A stretch of 64,000 bases of DNA from Verrucomicrobiia bacterium (GCA_011525685.1 WYBW01000022.1:62001-126000); one strand, 5' to 3'. Counted from the stretch's first letter, positions 41,961-49,975 are shown. The notes: generated from the letters alone by a model not told the origin. Translations and numbers: made by a program.

Positions 41961-43172
41961 TCACTTGGAAACGGGCTCTGCCGGTGGTTTGGTGGCAGTG
42001 GTCGGAGCGGCTGGCGCAGTCGCGGTGGACGCGCGTTTTTTCAGCAGCAGGGCAATCAAGTTCGCCACCAGCAGCACGCCCAGCGCGAGGCCCATCCACA
42101 GCAATGGCGAAGCCGCCGCGCTCGCGTGCTCGTGGCCGGCGGTGTTTGGTTCATCATGGGTTGCAACGGGTGCGTTTGTTCCGCCCGCCTCGGCGGGCTT
42201 CGCCTCTGGTTTGCTCGGGGTGACGTATTGCAGTTGGTAGTTGCCGAGCGTGACGACTTTGTCGCTGGGAAACACTCCTTCGATCACTTCAGCGTAGCGG
42301 TCATCCTTCATCCCGATCACGACCGGCTTTTTTTCGTAAACGAGTTCGTCCGTATCCGATTGCACAAAGACGAATAGGTTGCCCGCCTCCCCTAGCACCG
42401 CGCTCAATGGCACTGTGACCACCGAGTCCGCCTCGGCAGTCACGATATTCAATCGCGCCCGCATATTCGGACGCAACGTGAGGCCGGGATTCTTGATGCG
42501 CACCCACACCTTGAGCGTGCGCGTTTCGGCATCGAGCGTGCCGCTCAACAAATCCACCGTTCCGGTGAACTCGTTCGTGGGATACGATTCCACCGAGACG
42601 CGAACCTTCTGACCCGTCTTAACCGCCGCGATTTGTCCCTCGAAAATCCGTCCTTCGGCATAGACCTCCGACAGGTCCACGATTTCCATCAGGTGTTTGT
42701 TCGGCTCAACCGAGTCACCTTGCACGGCGTGGCGGTCAATGACGACGCCCGCAATGGGCGCGGCGTATTGCACGCGCGGCGGCGGATCGCCGAGTTGCAG
42801 GCTTTCCACTTCCACGACGACCTGACCTTTCCTCACCGACTCGCCATCGCTGACTTTCACGTCAACGACGCGACCGGCGATGCGGCTGCTGACGGCAGCG
42901 GAATGATTGGGGATAATTTCGATCTGGCCGAAGACCAGCACAGTTTTGTCGAGCGTGCGTAACTGCGCTTCCTCGACCACAAGCGCGAGGTTTTTCCTGG
43001 CTTCAGCGGTAATGGCAATCGGGCCAGAGGTAGGGGTTTCGCCGCCTTCACCGGGAGCTTTGTCGTGGCCTTCGTGCGGGAGTGCGGCAGGCACGAAAGC
43101 CAGCAGCGCGGCGAGTGTCGCGGATAGTTTCAAATGGTGTGGCTTCATAATCTTTTCAGTCGGGAATTTCAT
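41961..43172 (-). CDS. CzcB-like adaptor with a C-terminal transmembrane helix
   Basis: 403 residues if it starts at the ATG at 43172, which overlaps the OMF stop (ATGA); an alternative start is 43148. Signal peptide ending in HEGHDK. The lipoyl and hairpin parts (IAGRVVDVKVSDGESVRKG; APIAGVVIDRHAVQGDSV) and beta-barrel are intact. After a His-containing linker there is an extra helix (LLWMGLALGVLLVANLIALL) plus a basic tail, not usual for this family. Confidence 0.88.
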   Translation of the reverse strand: MKFPTEKIMKPHHLKLSATLAALLAFVPAALPHEGHDKAPGEGGETPTSGPIAITAEARKNLALVVEEAQLRTLDKTVLVFGQIEIIPNHSAAVSSRIAGRVVDVKVSDGESVRKGQVVVEVESLQLGDPPPRVQYAAPIAGVVIDRHAVQGDSVEPNKHLMEIVDLSEVYAEGRIFEGQIAAVKTGQKVRVSVESYPTNEFTGTVDLLSGTLDAETRTLKVWVRIKNPGLTLRPNMRARLNIVTAEADSVVTVPLSAVLGEAGNLFVFVQSDTDELVYEKKPVVIGMKDDRYAEVIEGVFPSDKVVTLGNYQLQYVTPSKPEAKPAEAGGTNAPVATHDEPNTAGHEHASAAASPLLWMGLALGVLLVANLIALLLKKRASTATAPAAPTTATKPPAEPVSK

Positions 43173-44431
43173 TTCACGGGCAGGGTTGCGGCGGTCGCCG
43201 TCTCCCATTCGGTCTTGGCGCGGACAAAGTCGGCGAGTGCTTCGAGGTAGGACTGACGCAATTCGGTCAACTGCTGCTGCGCTTGAATGACGGCGGTGAT
43301 GCTGACGAGACCGTCCGCATAACCCTTTTGCAGCAATGTGATGTTTTCCTCCGCGAGCTTGATGGACTCCTCGCGATACTGGCGCAGGATGCCAAGCAAC
43401 CGGCGCATCTGGTTCTCCGCCGTCTGCGCCTCGGTGGCGATGCGCAAATCAAGCGCCCTCAATTCGGCTTCGGCGCGCTGCTGCGTGGCTTGCGCTTCGG
43501 TGATTCGACCCTGATTGCGATTCCAGAATGGCAGCGGAATCGAGACCCCCACGCCGAGGAAGTTGTCGGTCTTCGTCCCGATGGGCGCGTCGTTGCCCAC
43601 CGAACGGCTGTAATCAAAGCCCACCGTCCAGTCTTCCCACTTCTCGGCCTTCGCCAGTTTGATTTCCGCTCCCGCGCGGTCTATGCCAAGCGCGGCCAAC
43701 TGACGGTCGGGGCGACGGGCAATTGTCTGACGCGAAATCTCTGCAACGGAATTGGTGTCAAACTGCGCGCTGGTCGCACCCGACATCTCCAACGGCGTTT
43801 GCGGCTCGCGTCCAAGCAGACGGTTCAGCGCCGTCGCGGCGATTTCCTGCTGATTGAGCAACGCGGCCTGCGCCAGCGTTAGCTTCTGCAATTCCAGTTT
43901 CGCCAGATTCACATCAGCGGCGGAAACCTCGGCCACTTTTAATCGCTTCTCCGATACCTCGATGACTTTTTGGATGACGCCCTGAATCTCCTCATTCGCC
44001 TTGAGCTTCTCCCGCGTGACGAGCAGTTCGCGACTGAAACCCAACACTTCACCAGCAAGTAACCGCTCCTGGTTGCGCACCTCGGCCAGTGCCATTGCCA
44101 CGTCCACACGGGCGACAGCCTTGGCTTTTGTCAGGCGTCCGGTGATGGGAAAGCGTTGCTTGAAACCAGTCGCAAAATCGTATTCGCCCTCGTTGGCAAA
44201 CGCGCGGTCGTTCTTTCCGCCAAGTTCAAACTCCGGATTGGGCCACAACCCGGCCTGCTTGAGCCGCCCTTCGGCCTGTCGGATGGCAAAGCGCGCGGCG
44301 ACGAGGTCGCGGTTTTCCGCCAGCGCCATTGCCACGGCGCTCTCCGGCGTGAGATTGGTCGCCAGCGGCTCGGCGACTGCGCTGAACCCGGTCAACAGAA
44401 CCACTGAATAAATTGAAAATCGTTTGAACAT
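43169..44431 (-). CDS. CzcC-type outer-membrane efflux protein
   Basis: 420 residues with a signal peptide (MFKRFSIYSVVLLTGFSAVA) and OMF signatures 'LTPESAVAMALAENRDLVA', 'GLWPNPEFELGG' and 'IPLPFWNRNQGRITEA'. Third CzcC-type gene; co-transcribed with the adaptor and divergent RND pump. A His-rich small exported protein gene lies 131 bp upstream. Confidence 0.92.
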   Translation of the reverse strand: MFKRFSIYSVVLLTGFSAVAEPLATNLTPESAVAMALAENRDLVAARFAIRQAEGRLKQAGLWPNPEFELGGKNDRAFANEGEYDFATGFKQRFPITGRLTKAKAVARVDVAMALAEVRNQERLLAGEVLGFSRELLVTREKLKANEEIQGVIQKVIEVSEKRLKVAEVSAADVNLAKLELQKLTLAQAALLNQQEIAATALNRLLGREPQTPLEMSGATSAQFDTNSVAEISRQTIARRPDRQLAALGIDRAGAEIKLAKAEKWEDWTVGFDYSRSVGNDAPIGTKTDNFLGVGVSIPLPFWNRNQGRITEAQATQQRAEAELRALDLRIATEAQTAENQMRRLLGILRQYREESIKLAEENITLLQKGYADGLVSITAVIQAQQQLTELRQSYLEALADFVRAKTEWETATAATLPVK

Positions 44432-44562
44432 AATTCGTCATCTGCAATTGGATTTCGGAAACAATCTGCCTGTGACAAGACAGAGTAATTCCCTGACACA
44501 ACGAACAGGGAACGGAGAGGAACTTGAATCAGACCCGTGCGACGGCGCGCAGTGGATTCAAG

Positions 44563-45021
44563 TTAAACGAGGGGCGGAGCGTGACTGCGGAACGCCGGAC
44601 CAAGGCACACTTCGGGCGTGAACACCCATTCCCGATCCGGCGGTTGGCGCGAAATTGGGGCTTCTGGCTGAACGAAAGTCAGCGCCTGGGCCAGCCAAAG
44701 CAAATTGAACGAGAGCAGCTTCCCAAAATCAGGCTTGGTAAGGACAGTCTGTTGGGCTGACGGGACGACGGCTGCGAGCGAAGCGCAGCAGGAATGTTCG
44801 TCGCCACCATTCTTGTCCGAATCGTGCGAGTGATGATCGGCATCGGCGGATGCGGGAGCAGCGTCGTGCTCATGTTGGGCCGCACCGTCTGAATGGTGTT
44901 CAGCGTGACCGATCAAGGACTCGACGGAGCAAAAGCCCGACCCGGCAATCCAAACCAATAGCGACACCACCGCACAGAGGCGAAAGGCCAGCGATGATTT
45001 ACGTTGTCGCGAATGGGTCAT
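44563..45021 (-). CDS. His-rich exported protein preceding an OMF gene
   Basis: 152 residues from the ATG at 45021. The signal peptide (LCAVVSLLVWIAGSGFC) is followed by a His/Asp-rich stretch (HAEHHSDGAAQHEHDAA; DHHSHDSDKNGGDEHSCC). The C-terminus (LGPAFRSHAPPLV) weakly resembles the RTALPARAPSLAS tail of the proteins at 1460 and 7909, and the gene occupies the same position upstream of an OMF gene. Likely metal-binding. Confidence 0.72.
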   Translation of the reverse strand: MTHSRQRKSSLAFRLCAVVSLLVWIAGSGFCSVESLIGHAEHHSDGAAQHEHDAAPASADADHHSHDSDKNGGDEHSCCASLAAVVPSAQQTVLTKPDFGKLLSFNLLWLAQALTFVQPEAPISRQPPDREWVFTPEVCLGPAFRSHAPPLV

Positions 45022-45079
45022 GCACAATTGAAATCTCCCGCAGATTATTGCATTTGATGCACACCGTCAACGATACTGC

Positions 45080-45370
45080 TCACTTCTTTGCCTTCTGCTC
45101 TGCCGCATCAATCTTTTTCAAATAGCCGGCGGCATCCTTGTTAAAGTTCTTGAGGCAGCTTTTGCAGCAAAACTTGATTTCCCGATTCTGGTAGGTGTGG
45201 ACATAGGGGTCGCCCATGCCGCCAAGTTTTTCCCCCGATACGATGCAAGTGGTCAACGGGTAAGGCTTCGCCTTATCAGTCGTCTTGGCATCGCCCGCCA
45301 CGCCAGTGAGCGGTGCGGCAAGAAACGTGGTGGCAAAGAGTGCGACAAAGACGTTTTTCATAGATTTCAT
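45080..45370 (-). CDS. Exported YHS/TRASH-like protein
   Basis: 96 residues with a signal peptide (FVALFATTFLAAPLTGVAG) and a YHS-like core 'TTCIVSGEKLGGMGDPYVH', then 'IKFCCKSCLKNF'. The second in-frame ATG at 45361 is also possible. It lies 38 bp downstream of promoter motif E. It is probably a periplasmic metal-binding protein. Confidence 0.78.
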   Translation of the reverse strand: MKSMKNVFVALFATTFLAAPLTGVAGDAKTTDKAKPYPLTTCIVSGEKLGGMGDPYVHTYQNREIKFCCKSCLKNFNKDAAGYLKKIDAAEQKAKK

Positions 45371-45407
45371 GGCTGTTTGCTTATGTTTAGATCAAACCAA
45401 TGCAGGT

Positions 45408-45432
45408 ATTACTCCGCCCCCCTTCAAAACCC
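45408..45432 (-). promoter_or_regulatory. Island promoter motif, site E
   Basis: Minus strand GAGGGTTT, 13 bp between GGGTTT and AGTAAT. 38 bp before the ATG at 45370. Confidence 0.45.
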
Positions 45433-45544
45433 TCAAATTATTTTCGCGACGCCTTAACCCGTTCAAATCAGACATCCAAGTGGACTGAAGATTCAATTTG
45501 ACGAGGCAGGCGCGCTCCGCGTCTCATCTTGAGGGATAACCCGT

Positions 45545-46837
45545 ATGGAAACCTCTGCCTTGGTTGAACTGATTGCTCGCTACAAAGCCGATCCCGAATC
45601 GGTCTATAACACTTGGTTCATCAACGGTGCAGAGCGCATGAAGGCGTTTCGCGCGATTCGACGCGGCGTGAAGGACACGGTGGATGCCATCGCCGCCGGA
45701 ACATTTGGTAATGACTTCAAAGGCTCACCTCTGGAGTTTGTTCTCACAGCCATCACCGAGCAAAAACAGGTATTCGAGGGCGCGGCGCATCCGTTTTACT
45801 GGAAACCAAAGCTGCGGATTCCCGACATCTACGAAAATCAGATCAACAAGCAGAAGTTCGGCGCATTCCTGCAAGCCTGCCTCACCGCGACCCGCGAAGA
45901 TCAAGTGCTTGCCGAAATGAGCCGCCTCGGCGCGGCGCAAATCAAAGGACTCGGTCCGGCGGCTGCCAGCATCATTTACTTTTTACACCCGACACTCGTG
46001 CCGCCGTTCAACACGGCAATGGTGAATGGCTTCAACGCGCTGTTCGCCGACAAGAAAAAACTCGGTTCGTGGGAAAGCTACCTCGCGATGCGGGAGGTCA
46101 TCGTTCGCGCGAACGACCAAGTGCGCGATCACCTTTCCAAAGACCTCGGGGCGTTCGCCGGGCTGTTATTTGAGATTGGCAGCGGACGGCTCGTCATCGC
46201 GGGCAATGCCGAGAACGTGTTGCAGGATGCGAAGGAGAAAGCCGAGAAAGTTGCCCGCGCTCGTCACAAGAAAGTCCTGGAGGAACAAGAGCAGGAGTCC
46301 GAGCACACGCAGATGCAGCACTTGCTCATCAAAATCGGGCGGGCGTTGAAATACAACGTGCATGTTGCCCGCAACGACCGGCATCGCACCTGTCACGGCG
46401 AAAACTTTGCAATGCTCACCGTGCCGCAACTGCCGCCGCAGAACTGGTCGGCGGAAGTAATGGACACCGTGACGTTGATTGACGTGATCTGGCTCAAGCC
46501 CGGCAACGGCGAAATTGTCAGCGCGTTTGAAATCGAGAAAAGCACGTCCATCTATTCCGGAATCCTGCGGCTCGAAGATTTGGCGCGCTCAATCCCGAAC
46601 GGCGCGTGCCCGCTTTACCTCGTCGCGCCGAACAGTAGGGAGACGGAAGTCATGGCCCAACTGGCTCGTCCCGCCTTCCGCTCCGACCTCGAAAACATTT
46701 CACTCGCGTTTCTTCCGTTCAAAGAACTCGCCGAACATTGCGACGCGCTCTGCAAATTTGGCGACGACCATACGATCTTGCAGAAGATCGCTCGCCGCCT
46801 GAATGTCTCCATCCCACAGCCGCAAGCGGTCGGTTAA
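45545..46837 (+). CDS. PD-(D/E)XK nuclease-like protein
   Basis: 430 residues on the plus strand, with a purine-rich ribosome site (GAGGGA). The middle has an HhH-like segment (GAAQIKGLGPAAASII, about 129-145). A candidate nuclease core lies near D313 (LIDVIWL) and E329-I-E331-K332 (FEIEKSTSIYSGIL). The FEIEKSTSIYSG phrase is typical of type II restriction-endonuclease-like proteins. No methyltransferase is adjacent. It is the only plus-strand gene among the minus-strand metal genes here; convergent with the YX gene at 46845. Confidence 0.6.
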   Translation: METSALVELIARYKADPESVYNTWFINGAERMKAFRAIRRGVKDTVDAIAAGTFGNDFKGSPLEFVLTAITEQKQVFEGAAHPFYWKPKLRIPDIYENQINKQKFGAFLQACLTATREDQVLAEMSRLGAAQIKGLGPAAASIIYFLHPTLVPPFNTAMVNGFNALFADKKKLGSWESYLAMREVIVRANDQVRDHLSKDLGAFAGLLFEIGSGRLVIAGNAENVLQDAKEKAEKVARARHKKVLEEQEQESEHTQMQHLLIKIGRALKYNVHVARNDRHRTCHGENFAMLTVPQLPPQNWSAEVMDTVTLIDVIWLKPGNGEIVSAFEIEKSTSIYSGILRLEDLARSIPNGACPLYLVAPNSRETEVMAQLARPAFRSDLENISLAFLPFKELAEHCDALCKFGDDHTILQKIARRLNVSIPQPQAVG

Positions 46838-46844
46838 GCCGCGT

Positions 46845-47339
46845 TCAATCCATCGCATGATCAGCGCTGCCGCGCGGAGTTTCGTCAAGATTCATCATCT
46901 GGTCGCGCAAACAGGTTTTTTCTCGCACCCAAGCCAGATAGCGCCGGCCTTGTTCGGGCGACATCGTGCGGCTCACCTCGAAGAAGTGTTTTAGCATCTC
47001 GGTCTGACACTCGGCCCGCATTTTGGCGCGTTCGGCCAGCGCACTTTCGACGGCGGGCGTCACAGCGGAAGATTTGGCGAGCAGTTGTTCCAACTCCGCG
47101 TTCATCGCTTTGATCCGCTGGCAACGTTCCCGGCATTCCGGCAGATAGGCTTCGTGAAGTTGAACAGCGCGACTGAACTCCGTTTCGCTTAATTTGAATT
47201 CCTGTTTGAGCCATACGAGTTCGGGTTGGCGACCTTGCAGCCAGCTTCGCGGCGCGGTCGTCCCTGCCAGATAGAGGCAGTAATAGGAAGCGACGGCTGC
47301 CATCACACCCAGGCCAAGGATCATGAATCCGCGCCGCAT
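46845..47339 (-). CDS. CnrX-like periplasmic metal sensor, second copy
   Basis: 164 residues with an N-terminal signal-anchor (MILGLGVMAAVASYYCLYLA), then the Spy/CpxP-like helical sensor: 'LVWLKQEFKLSETEFSRAV', 'LHEAYLPECRERCQ', 'RAECQTEMLKHFFEVSRTM' and 'EQGRRYLAWV'. It is paralogous to 49145-49633. The CnrY-like gene is 3 bp upstream; no sigma gene follows, unlike the other set. Confidence 0.82.
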   Translation of the reverse strand: MRRGFMILGLGVMAAVASYYCLYLAGTTAPRSWLQGRQPELVWLKQEFKLSETEFSRAVQLHEAYLPECRERCQRIKAMNAELEQLLAKSSAVTPAVESALAERAKMRAECQTEMLKHFFEVSRTMSPEQGRRYLAWVREKTCLRDQMMNLDETPRGSADHAMD

Positions 47340-47342
47340 AAA

Positions 47343-47687
47343 TCACCGGGCTGTTTGATACGGATCAATCGATTGCACGTAGCGTGAACTCAGCTCGCTG
47401 CTCACGCGCGCTTTTTCCTGCCGGGCTTGCGCCCAACCCGCGCCCGCGCCGATGACGAGAAGAATCGCCACGTAGGAGACGGCCAATGCCGGACGCGGCA
47501 GCCAGGCGTCAATCCATCGGTTGAAAGCGGTCCACCAAGCCGCGAAGCCGGAGGGTTCTTGCTCCAATCGCGCGATGCGACGCCACACGCCTTCCTGAAA
47601 GCGTGGTGGGAGCGCGACGGCGACTTTGCATTCGCGCAACAAGGCGCTCAATCCTGCGTCCTGTTCAAATTGTGCTTCGGCGTTCAT
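47343..47687 (-). CDS. CnrY-like anti-sigma membrane protein, second copy
   Basis: 114 residues: a cytosolic N-terminus (LSALLRECKVAVALPPRFQE), one TM helix (PALAVSYVAILLVIGAGAGW), and a periplasmic end 'RYVQSIDPYQTAR'. The same 'YVQSIDPYQ' end occurs in 49634-49975. By analogy with cnrY it would hold an ECF sigma factor inactive until metal is sensed. Its sigma partner is not adjacent. Confidence 0.75.
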   Translation of the reverse strand: MNAEAQFEQDAGLSALLRECKVAVALPPRFQEGVWRRIARLEQEPSGFAAWWTAFNRWIDAWLPRPALAVSYVAILLVIGAGAGWAQARQEKARVSSELSSRYVQSIDPYQTAR

Positions 47688-47697
47688 GATTTGATTT

Positions 47698-47727
47698 GGC
47701 GGGCGACGAGCTTGAATCGCGCCCGCC
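47698..47727 (-). repeat. Intercistronic hairpin
   Basis: GGCGGGCG/CGCCCGCC, 8-bp stem with a 14-nt loop, between the repeat-protein gene (ends 47758) and the CnrY-like gene. No T-run. Confidence 0.35.
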
Positions 47728-47757
47728 CGCCTGGCGATTACAGGTTCTGGCGTGCTC

Positions 47758-48159
47758 TCACTTCAACGGCGCGATTTGGTAAGCGCCTTTCTTCTCGTCG
47801 AGGAACTGACGAAGCTTCGGCGAGGCCGTGATGCCATCGTCGCCCGTCGCGCGATAACCAACCTTGGCGACAACCGCACCCGGCGTGCTCCACACACCCC
47901 GGCTGCCGTCAATGATCTGGCGCAGTTTCGGCGACGCGGTGATGCCGTCCGCTCCCGTGGCGCGATACCCAACCGAAACCACTTCGGTTGAAGGAGCGCC
48001 TTTCACCATCGGTTTGCCGCGCTCATTGAGGAACTGGCGCAGCTTCGGCGATGCGGCAATGCCATCATCACCCGCAGCGGTGTATTGGGCTTGGCTCTGG
48101 CTGGTCGAGGCGAGCAAAGCGACGGCGGCGGTCAGAATCAGAATCGAGTTCGTTTTCAT
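47758..48159 (-). CDS. Exported ASPK-repeat protein
   Basis: 133 residues. Signal peptide, then three repeats: GDDGIAASPKLRQFL, GADGITASPKLRQII and GDDGITASPKLRQFL, each preceded by a Y(T/R)A(A/T)G segment, ending YQIAPLK. The repeat also occurs once in 20829-21299, and the tail in 51096-51443. The GTGATT-N13-CGTAAT motif lies 48 bp upstream. Function unknown. Confidence 0.75.
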   Translation of the reverse strand: MKTNSILILTAAVALLASTSQSQAQYTAAGDDGIAASPKLRQFLNERGKPMVKGAPSTEVVSVGYRATGADGITASPKLRQIIDGSRGVWSTPGAVVAKVGYRATGDDGITASPKLRQFLDEKKGAYQIAPLK

Positions 48160-48206
48160 AATGTTGCTTTTGTTGGGGTGCGCTTTGTTCGCACCGCTCG
48201 TTCTTC

Positions 48207-48231
48207 ATTACGCCGCAGCCGAGGAAATCAC
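48207..48231 (-). promoter_or_regulatory. Island promoter motif, site D
   Basis: Minus strand GAGTGATT; GTGATT, 13 bp, CGTAAT. 48 bp before the ATG at 48159. Confidence 0.5.
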
Positions 48232-48242
48232 TCGCCGGAAGG

Positions 48243-48283
48243 AAAAAGGCCGTCCCACTGCTCGCTTCACCAGTGGGACAGCC
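48243..48283 (-). terminator. Rho-independent terminator after the CnrYXH set
   Basis: GTCCCACTG/CAGTGGGAC (9-bp stem, 10-nt loop) followed on the minus strand by GGCCTTTTTCC, just after the stop of the HMBD lipoprotein gene. It ends the transcript from 49975. Confidence 0.7.
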
Positions 48284-48302
48284 GTGAACGGTGATCCTGC
48301 GG

Positions 48303-48509
48303 TCAGCGCTTCTCGACGAGCGCCATGCCGCACTTGGGACAGTTGCCGGGCTTGTCCTGCACCACGTCGGGGTGCATGGAGCAAGTGTATTTCACGGTTT
48401 GTCCACCGCTTTGGGTGGACGATTTTTCCTTGCAGCCGCTCACCGCAATCGCGAGGGTCGCGAGGGCGACGACTGCCAATGATGCCGCTATCAGTTTCAA
48501 TGTTTTCAT
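48303..48509 (-). CDS. HMBD mini-lipoprotein
   Basis: 68 residues: a lipoprotein signal ([11 protein letters not shown]), a short linker, and one heavy-metal-binding module '[18 protein letters not shown]' with CGMALVEKR. It is essentially a single HMBD on a lipid anchor. Last gene of the cnrYXH-like operon. Confidence 0.82.
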   Translation of the reverse strand: MKTLKLIAASLAVVALATLAIAVSGCKEKSSTQSGGQTVKYTCSMHPDVVQDKPGNCPKCGMALVEKR

Positions 48510-48551
48510 AATTTGTGCTGTTGGGTGGATGGGTTGCGTTTGCGGAGCGTT

Positions 48552-49148
48552 TCAGGCGTAGCTTTCCAAAAGCCAGCCGAGATTTTCGCGCAACAGTTTT
48601 CGCGCGCGATAAATCCGGGTTTCCACCGCCTTTGGCGTGCAATCAAGGATTGCGCCAATCTCCGCATGGGAAAGCTCCTCGTATTCCGCAAGGATGAGCG
48701 GCGTGCGGAGTTCTTCGGGCAGTTGACCCACGGCCTGGCGAACCGCTTCCGCTCGCTCTGCCCCTTGCAGCGACTCGCTTGGCGTCGGGTTGTTTTCCGG
48801 CATGCTCTCCCGAAAGCTTTCACCCGTTGTTTCGTTCTCCGCGTCGAGCGATACCTGCGGATGGCGCGTGCGATAGCGGTAACGACTTTTCACCAGATTC
48901 GTGGCGATGACGTAAAGCCAGGTCGAAAACTTATGGCTCGCGTCAAATTTCGCGCGGTTCTGATAGATGCGGACGAAGGTTTCTTGCGCCAGATCAGCGG
49001 CATCCTCCTCGTTCTGCAAACTGCGGACTAGATAATGGAACAGTTTCTCGGCGTGCCTTCCCATGAGTTCGTTCAACGCCGCGTCGTGCCCGGCGACCAG
49101 CCGCGCCATATCCTTCTGGTCCGGGTCGTCAACCGAGGCGGGTGTCAT
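48552..49148 (-). CDS. cnrH: ECF sigma factor, CnrH-like
   Basis: 198 residues from the ATG at 49148, which overlaps the CnrX-like stop (ATGA). Region 2 is 'LVRSLQNEEDAADLAQETFV' and 'FSTWLYVIATNLVKSRYR'; region 4 is 'LILAEYEELSHAEIGAILD' and 'KAVETRIYRARKLL'. The gene order Y-X-H (49975 down to 48552) matches cnrYXH of Cupriavidus. It probably activates metal-resistance genes when the sensor binds metal. The symbol is by synteny. Confidence 0.85.
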   Translation of the reverse strand: MTPASVDDPDQKDMARLVAGHDAALNELMGRHAEKLFHYLVRSLQNEEDAADLAQETFVRIYQNRAKFDASHKFSTWLYVIATNLVKSRYRYRTRHPQVSLDAENETTGESFRESMPENNPTPSESLQGAERAEAVRQAVGQLPEELRTPLILAEYEELSHAEIGAILDCTPKAVETRIYRARKLLRENLGWLLESYA

Positions 49149-49633
49149 GGCATGGCGGGCGGAGAGGCTGATTGCGTTCCGCCGGGCATCATCTTGCTCG
49201 GCTTCAAGGTTTCCTGTTGAACCCATTCGAGATAACGCCTGCCTTGCTCGGCGGGCATGGTCTGCGCGACCTTGTAGTAGTGATCGAGCATCGCGGTCTC
49301 ACATTCGGCGCGAATCTCGGCGGCTTGAGCGAGCGCCTGTTTGATTTCCGGGGTGATGACATTGGTGGCGGCGAGCAGCCTTTTGATTTCGGCGTTCTTC
49401 GCATCAATGGCGCGGCACATCTCATCGCACTTGGGTGCGTAGGCATTGTGCAATTCCACCACGCGGGTCAACTGCGCGTCGGTGAGTTGAAACTCCATTT
49501 GCAGCCAGGCCAATTCCGGGCGGTTGCTTCGTTCCACGGAACGCTCCGCAACGGTCGTGCCGAAGTAGATGCAAGCGTAAGCGCACACCGCCAAGGCCAG
49601 CCCGCCCAAGATGATGAGCCACGAACGTTTCAT
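49145..49633 (-). CDS. cnrX: CnrX-like periplasmic metal sensor
   Basis: 162 residues: signal-anchor (LIILGGLALAVCAYACIYFG), then the Spy/CpxP-like helices with 'MEFQLTDAQLTRVVELHNAY', CDEMCR, 'RAECETAMLDHYYKVAQTM' and 'EQGRRYLEWV'. His/Cys/Met positions are candidate ligands. Between the CnrY- and CnrH-like genes. Confidence 0.83.
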   Translation of the reverse strand: MKRSWLIILGGLALAVCAYACIYFGTTVAERSVERSNRPELAWLQMEFQLTDAQLTRVVELHNAYAPKCDEMCRAIDAKNAEIKRLLAATNVITPEIKQALAQAAEIRAECETAMLDHYYKVAQTMPAEQGRRYLEWVQQETLKPSKMMPGGTQSASPPAMP

Positions 49634-49975
49634 TCAATTGCGCGACGCTTGATAGGGGTCAATGGACTGGACGTAGAGCGCACGCATCTTGGATTCGGTC
49701 TGCGTGGTCTTGTCCTGCGCTTGCAAGTAGCCCGCTCCCAAACCGACAAAGAGGAGCACGGCTACATACACGGTGGCAAATGCCGGACGACGAAACACCG
49801 TTTCAATCCAGCGGGCAACAACAATCAAAGTGCTCTGTGGTTTTTGTGCCTCGGCCCGGTCAATTTCTTTCCAGACCCGCTCTTGAAAACGCGCCGGCAA
49901 GGTCGCCTCCACCTTCCACTGCTTGAGAAGTTCGTGCAGCGACTTATCGTCTTCGGATGAGCTGTTCGATTTCAT
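49634..49975 (-). CDS. cnrY: CnrY-like anti-sigma membrane protein
   Basis: 113 residues: a cytosolic part (LHELLKQWKVEATLPARFQE), one TM helix (FATVYVAVLLFVGLGAGYL), and a short periplasmic part ending in YVQSIDPYQASRN. First gene of the YXH set; the promoter motif B lies 67 bp upstream. It would sequester the sigma factor at the membrane. Confidence 0.78.
   Translation of the reverse strand: MKSNSSSEDDKSLHELLKQWKVEATLPARFQERVWKEIDRAEAQKPQSTLIVVARWIETVFRRPAFATVYVAVLLFVGLGAGYLQAQDKTTQTESKMRALYVQSIDPYQASRN

Noticed and set aside
47758-48159. CRISPR-like repeat array
   Set aside because: The repeated DNA lies in one reading frame, encodes protein repeats and is imperfect, with no spacer-like unique units of constant length.
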